24,643 bases of DNA from Catenibacterium mitsuoka_A (GTDB lineage: Bacteria > Bacillota_I > Bacilli_A > Erysipelotrichales > Coprobacillaceae): assembly GCF_964259225.1 (NCBI RefSeq), contig NZ_CAXVKN010000033.1, one strand, 5' to 3'. The notes below the pieces were generated by a model. The model made no database searches. It saw only the letters and a list, made by a program, of their open reading frames with translations, and was not told the origin of the DNA. How positions within the stretch are numbered: position 1 is the stretch's first letter; every line of letters begins with the position of its first letter. Of the stretch, positions 21,855 through 24,643 are shown in pieces. A program made the translations under genes and the position numbers.

Positions 21855-22674
21855 AGTTATGATAAATGAACAACATTCTATCCTTTCCATTGATATCCTT
21901 GATGACTTCAAATGTATCATCTGGAAAATAGAGAGGAACAAGATGCTTCATTCTTTCTCCTTGATTATATCCAATTTCAAATGCAAGAATCGCTTTCTCC
22001 TTTAATATTGAAGGAGCTTGTTTAAATATATTTTCATAACATGCATAACCATGATCATCCGCAAATAATGCAAGATGTGGTTCATGATCCACTACTCGAG
22101 GATCTAATACTTCATCATAATCAATATAAGGAGGATTAGAAACAAGAATATCTACGTGAATATCTCGATCTATAAGAGGCTGTAATAAGTCTCCTTCTAA
22201 GAATGTGACAGAAGCTTCATGTTTCTTCGCATTATGAGATGCTGTTTTAAGAGCTTCTTTAGAGATATCTACTGCATATAGATCTGCCTTAGATTCACAA
22301 GCTAATGTGACTGCAATAGCACCTGAGCCTGTACCTATATCTGCCACAACCATTCCTGGTTTTATATAAGATAAAACCTTTTCTACAAGTTCTTCTGTTT
22401 CATAGCGAGGTATGAGAACACTTGGATTGACATCAAACTCTCTACCATAGAAATATTCTTTTCCAATAATATACTGATAAGGTTCACCCTTAAGGTATCT
22501 ATTTAAATAGTCCTTATATTGCATAAGAAGAGCCTCTTCAACAGGCTCTTCCCTTTTCAACAATAGTTGATAATAAGCATCTCCTGTGAGATCTTCATAG
22601 AGTCTTTCAGGGATATTTGTATGTGGATCATCAATTAAATCATGTGCATGTTTAAGTAATTCACCTAATAGCAC
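21841..22674 (-). CDS. prmC: Peptide chain release factor N5-glutamine methyltransferase
   Basis: Methylates the glutamine of the GGQ motif in release factors, improving termination. 277 residues. The SAM loop is ADIGTGSGAIAV (111-122) and the catalytic NPPY is at 180-183 (VSNPPYIDYDEV); the helical N-terminal domain recognises the release factor. It starts with GTG immediately after the prfA TAA stop (TAAGTG), so translation is tightly coupled to that of its own substrate. AGGAG lies 11 bases upstream inside the prfA end. Confidence 0.95.
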   Translation of the reverse strand: MLLGELLKHAHDLIDDPHTNIPERLYEDLTGDAYYQLLLKREEPVEEALLMQYKDYLNRYLKGEPYQYIIGKEYFYGREFDVNPSVLIPRYETEELVEKVLSYIKPGMVVADIGTGSGAIAVTLACESKADLYAVDISKEALKTASHNAKKHEASVTFLEGDLLQPLIDRDIHVDILVSNPPYIDYDEVLDPRVVDHEPHLALFADDHGYACYENIFKQAPSILKEKAILAFEIGYNQGERMKHLVPLYFPDDTFEVIKDINGKDRMLFIYHNYENI

Positions 22675-23751
22675 TTATTCTTCTTCTCCTAGAAGTTTTA
22701 ATCTCTGATCTTCATTGATTAATGCATCGATGATTGGTTCTAATTTACCTTCCATGATACGATCTAACTGCTGAATAGTTAAACCAATACGATGGTCAGT
22801 CACACGGTTCTGAGGATAGTTGTATGTTCTGATCTTTTCAGCACGGTCACCTGAACCAATCTTATTACGACGTTCGTTTCCTAGTTTTTCTTCTTCTTCT
22901 CTTAATTTAGCTTCATAAACTCTTGTACGTAATGACTGCATAGCCTTCGCACGGTTATCATGCTGTGAACGACCATCCTGGCTTGTTGCTACAATTCCTG
23001 TTGGAATATGTGTAATACGTACGGCAGAGTCAGTCTTATTGATATGCTGTCCTCCAGCACCAGATGAACGGTAAGTATCAATTCTTAAATCCTTTGGATC
23101 AATATCGATATCTACTTCTTCTGCTTCTGGCATAACTAATACTGTGGCAGTGGATGTATGAACACGTCCCTGTGTTTCAGTCTTAGGCACACGCTGTACA
23201 CGATGTGAACCAGATTCAAACTTCATCTTAGAATATACACCATTCCCCTTGATAATAAATGATATAAGTGAATATCCTCCTGCTTCAGAAGGCTGAGCAT
23301 CTTCAATTTCAATCTTCCATCCCTGTGATTCAGCATACTTAGAATACATTCTAAATAAGTCACCTGCGAAGATATTACCTTCATCTCCTCCGGCTGCACC
23401 ACGAATTTCCATTACTACGTTCTTTTCATCATTTGGATCCTTAGGAATTAATTCAATCTGGATATCATGTTCCATGATTGGCTGTTTCTTTTCTAATTCT
23501 TCTAATTCCATCTTAGCCATTTCTTTGATTTCAGGATCATTTTCATTTAATAATTCTTTGGCTTCTTCGATACCATCTAATAAAGCCTTGTATTCTTTAT
23601 ATAAGTTATAAGCCTTTTCTAAAGAAGCCTGTTCTTTAGAAGCCTGTGTCATCTTCTGAATATCATTCGCGATAGATGGATCCATAAGAATCTGTGTTAA
23701 TTCTTCATATCTTTTTTCTACTGTCTGTAGTCTTTCTAATAGTGTATTCAT
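22675..23751 (-). CDS. prfA: Peptide chain release factor 1
   Basis: Reads UAA and UAG stop codons and releases the finished chain. 358 residues, standard length. The catalytic GGQ is at 233-235 (RSSGAGGQHINKTDSAVR) and the stop-codon-reading tripeptide region reads RVPKTETQGRVHTS (P189-T191). RGAAGGDEGNIFAGDLFRMY marks domain 2. AAGGA precedes the ATG. It heads the row prfA-prmC-GNAT-DUF308. Confidence 0.97.
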   Translation of the reverse strand: MNTLLERLQTVEKRYEELTQILMDPSIANDIQKMTQASKEQASLEKAYNLYKEYKALLDGIEEAKELLNENDPEIKEMAKMELEELEKKQPIMEHDIQIELIPKDPNDEKNVVMEIRGAAGGDEGNIFAGDLFRMYSKYAESQGWKIEIEDAQPSEAGGYSLISFIIKGNGVYSKMKFESGSHRVQRVPKTETQGRVHTSTATVLVMPEAEEVDIDIDPKDLRIDTYRSSGAGGQHINKTDSAVRITHIPTGIVATSQDGRSQHDNRAKAMQSLRTRVYEAKLREEEEKLGNERRNKIGSGDRAEKIRTYNYPQNRVTDHRIGLTIQQLDRIMEGKLEPIIDALINEDQRLKLLGEEE

Positions 23752-23819
23752 CTTCTATCCTTTCTTTTAATAATGTTGATTTCATCATATAAATTGGTTA
23801 ATTCTTCCAAATCGTACCC

Positions 23820-23848
23820 ATTATAATATATTCAATTATTTTTCGCAA
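23820..23848 (-). promoter_or_regulatory. Promoter of prfA
   Basis: -35 TTGCGA (23848-23843) and perfect -10 TATAAT (23825-23820) with a 17-base spacer on the minus strand. Its -35 box lies four bases from that of the divergent HAD promoter. Confidence 0.75.
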
Positions 23849-23852
23849 TTAA

Positions 23853-23881
23853 TTGAAGACGCTTTCTATTTCTTATATACT
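23853..23881 (+). promoter_or_regulatory. Promoter of the HAD phosphatase gene
   Basis: -35 TTGAAG (23853-23858) and -10 TATACT (23876-23881) with a 17-base spacer on the plus strand, giving a start near 23888 and a leader of about 22 bases. Confidence 0.7.
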
Positions 23882-23909
23882 TGAATATGTAAATTGGAGG
23901 TTTGTAAAT

Positions 23910-24554
23910 ATGATTAAAGCAGTTATTTTTGATATGGATGGTTTGATGATTGATTCTGAAAGAGTCACTTTTGAATGTTATCAGGAAATATTAAAATCAA
24001 TGAATTTGACAATGGATGAAACATTTTATAAGACATTATTAGGTAAACCTATAAAAGGAATCTATGAAAGATTCTATGATACTTATGGTCAGGATTTCCC
24101 AATTGAAAGTGTCATTAAAGATGTACATGCTTTAATGGCTAAACGTTTTGAAACAGAAGGTGTCCCAGTTAAGAAAGGTTTATTAGTGCTTCTTAATTAT
24201 TTAAAAGAAAATGGTTATAAGACTATCGTCGCTACTTCTTCTAATCGTGATCGTGTCGATACTATCCTTGCGCAGGCTCATATTACACAATATTTTGATG
24301 ATTCTATCTGTGGTGATGAAGTAACTCATGGTAAACCACATCCAGAAGTCTTCTTAAAGTCTTGTGAGAAGCTTGGTGTAAAGACTGATGAAGCATTTGT
24401 ATTAGAAGATAGTGAAGCAGGTATTCAGGCCGCTTCTTCAGCTGGTATTAAAGTAATCTGTATTCCTGATATGAAATATCCTACAGAAGAATATGCAAAT
24501 AAGACATATAAAATATTAGATTCTCTTGATGAAGTCATTAATGAATTAAATTAA
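23910..24554 (+). CDS. HAD superfamily hydrolase, beta-phosphoglucomutase-like
   Basis: 214 residues from ATG 23910, with GGAGG nine bases upstream; the frame opens earlier at 23853, inside the promoter, so that start is unlikely. Nucleophile D8 and acid/base D10 are in FDMDGLMIDSE. A helical cap follows (about 15-80), then motif II ATSSN, motif III lysine in GDEVTHGKPHPEVF and motif IV LEDSEAGIQAA. Those features place it in HAD subfamily IA, near beta-phosphoglucomutases and small phosphatases. The substrate is probably a sugar phosphate but cannot be read from sequence, and no maltose phosphorylase or similar gene is in the window. Confidence 0.9.
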   Translation: MIKAVIFDMDGLMIDSERVTFECYQEILKSMNLTMDETFYKTLLGKPIKGIYERFYDTYGQDFPIESVIKDVHALMAKRFETEGVPVKKGLLVLLNYLKENGYKTIVATSSNRDRVDTILAQAHITQYFDDSICGDEVTHGKPHPEVFLKSCEKLGVKTDEAFVLEDSEAGIQAASSAGIKVICIPDMKYPTEEYANKTYKILDSLDEVINELN

Positions 24555-24612
24555 AGGGGCTGTAACGAATAGGTAGTATTTACTACTACCTTGAGCGTTA
24601 CAGCTCTTTTTC
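24555..24612 (+). terminator. Elaborate rho-independent terminator of the HAD gene
   Basis: An outer stem GCTGTAACG (24559-24567) with CGTTACAGC (24596-24604), extended by G-U pairs, encloses an inner stem AGGTAGTA (24571-24578) with TACTACCT (24584-24591). A T-run follows. The last 31 bases of the window show nothing further. Confidence 0.8.
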
Positions 24613-24643
24613 GTATATTCCCACCTAAAAAGGTTATTCACTA

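Noticed and set aside
24555..24612. Terminal inverted repeats of an insertion sequence
   Set aside because: The complementary arms face each other across only 28 bases directly after a gene and are followed by a T-run, which is the form of a terminator. No transposase fragment is present.

Overview
The window comes from a low-GC Firmicute. Short intergenic gaps, strong AGGAGG-type ribosome binding sites, a T-box leader, the tilS-hpt-ftsH-hslO and dus/lysS gene order and AT-rich codon use all fit the Erysipelotrichia/Coprobacillaceae branch. That placement is an inference; the window holds no rRNA or tRNA gene that would fix it. Almost all genes lie on the minus strand. The plus strand carries only a membrane-anchored XRE regulator (1424-2560), a 4Fe-4S membrane protein (14938-15765) and a HAD phosphatase (23910-24554).

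Layout. 1-1245: an RsmH (MraW)-family methyltransferase with an N-terminal extension, probably a paralogue outside the dcw cluster. 1424-2560: the XRE membrane regulator. 2677-2791: five tandem copies of a degenerate 23-bp unit, lying between two convergent terminators. 2846-4620: lysS behind a lysine-specific T-box leader with a strong promoter. 4648-10706: a beta-glucoside operon (PTS EIIC, GH1 6-phospho-beta-glucosidase, ROK kinase, RDD membrane protein, MurR/RpiR regulator, YitT family protein) with an 18-bp palindrome just downstream of its promoter. 10775-11506: a second MurR/RpiR regulator broken by one in-frame TAA. 11507-14703: an AmmeMemoRadiSam unit (radical SAM enzyme plus a fused MEMO-AMMECR1 protein) downstream of dus. 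14750-15961: the 4Fe-4S gene, flanked on both sides by what look like short C-rich RNA genes. 15947-23751: hslO, a 30-codon membrane microprotein, ftsH, hpt, tilS, a DUF308/HdeD protein, a GNAT acetyltransferase, prmC and prfA. 23853-24612: the HAD gene, whose promoter lies back to back with that of prfA, and an elaborate terminator.

How the parts relate. Compared with the well-known Bacillus order (tilS-hprT-ftsH-coaX-hslO ... dusB-lysS), this window keeps the two conserved ends. Between dus and lysS it carries about 9 kb of accessory cargo: the AmmeMemoRadiSam genes, two RpiR regulators and the beta-glucoside operon. coaX is absent from its usual place between ftsH and hslO, where a tiny membrane protein sits instead.

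Most worth following up: the candidate C-rich sRNA at about 14777-14875 with a related element at 15818-15961; the dus/MEMO-AMMECR1/radical SAM operon, whose biochemical role is not settled as far as I know; the nonsense-interrupted RpiR gene; the ftsH-linked microprotein; and the 23-bp tandem array.
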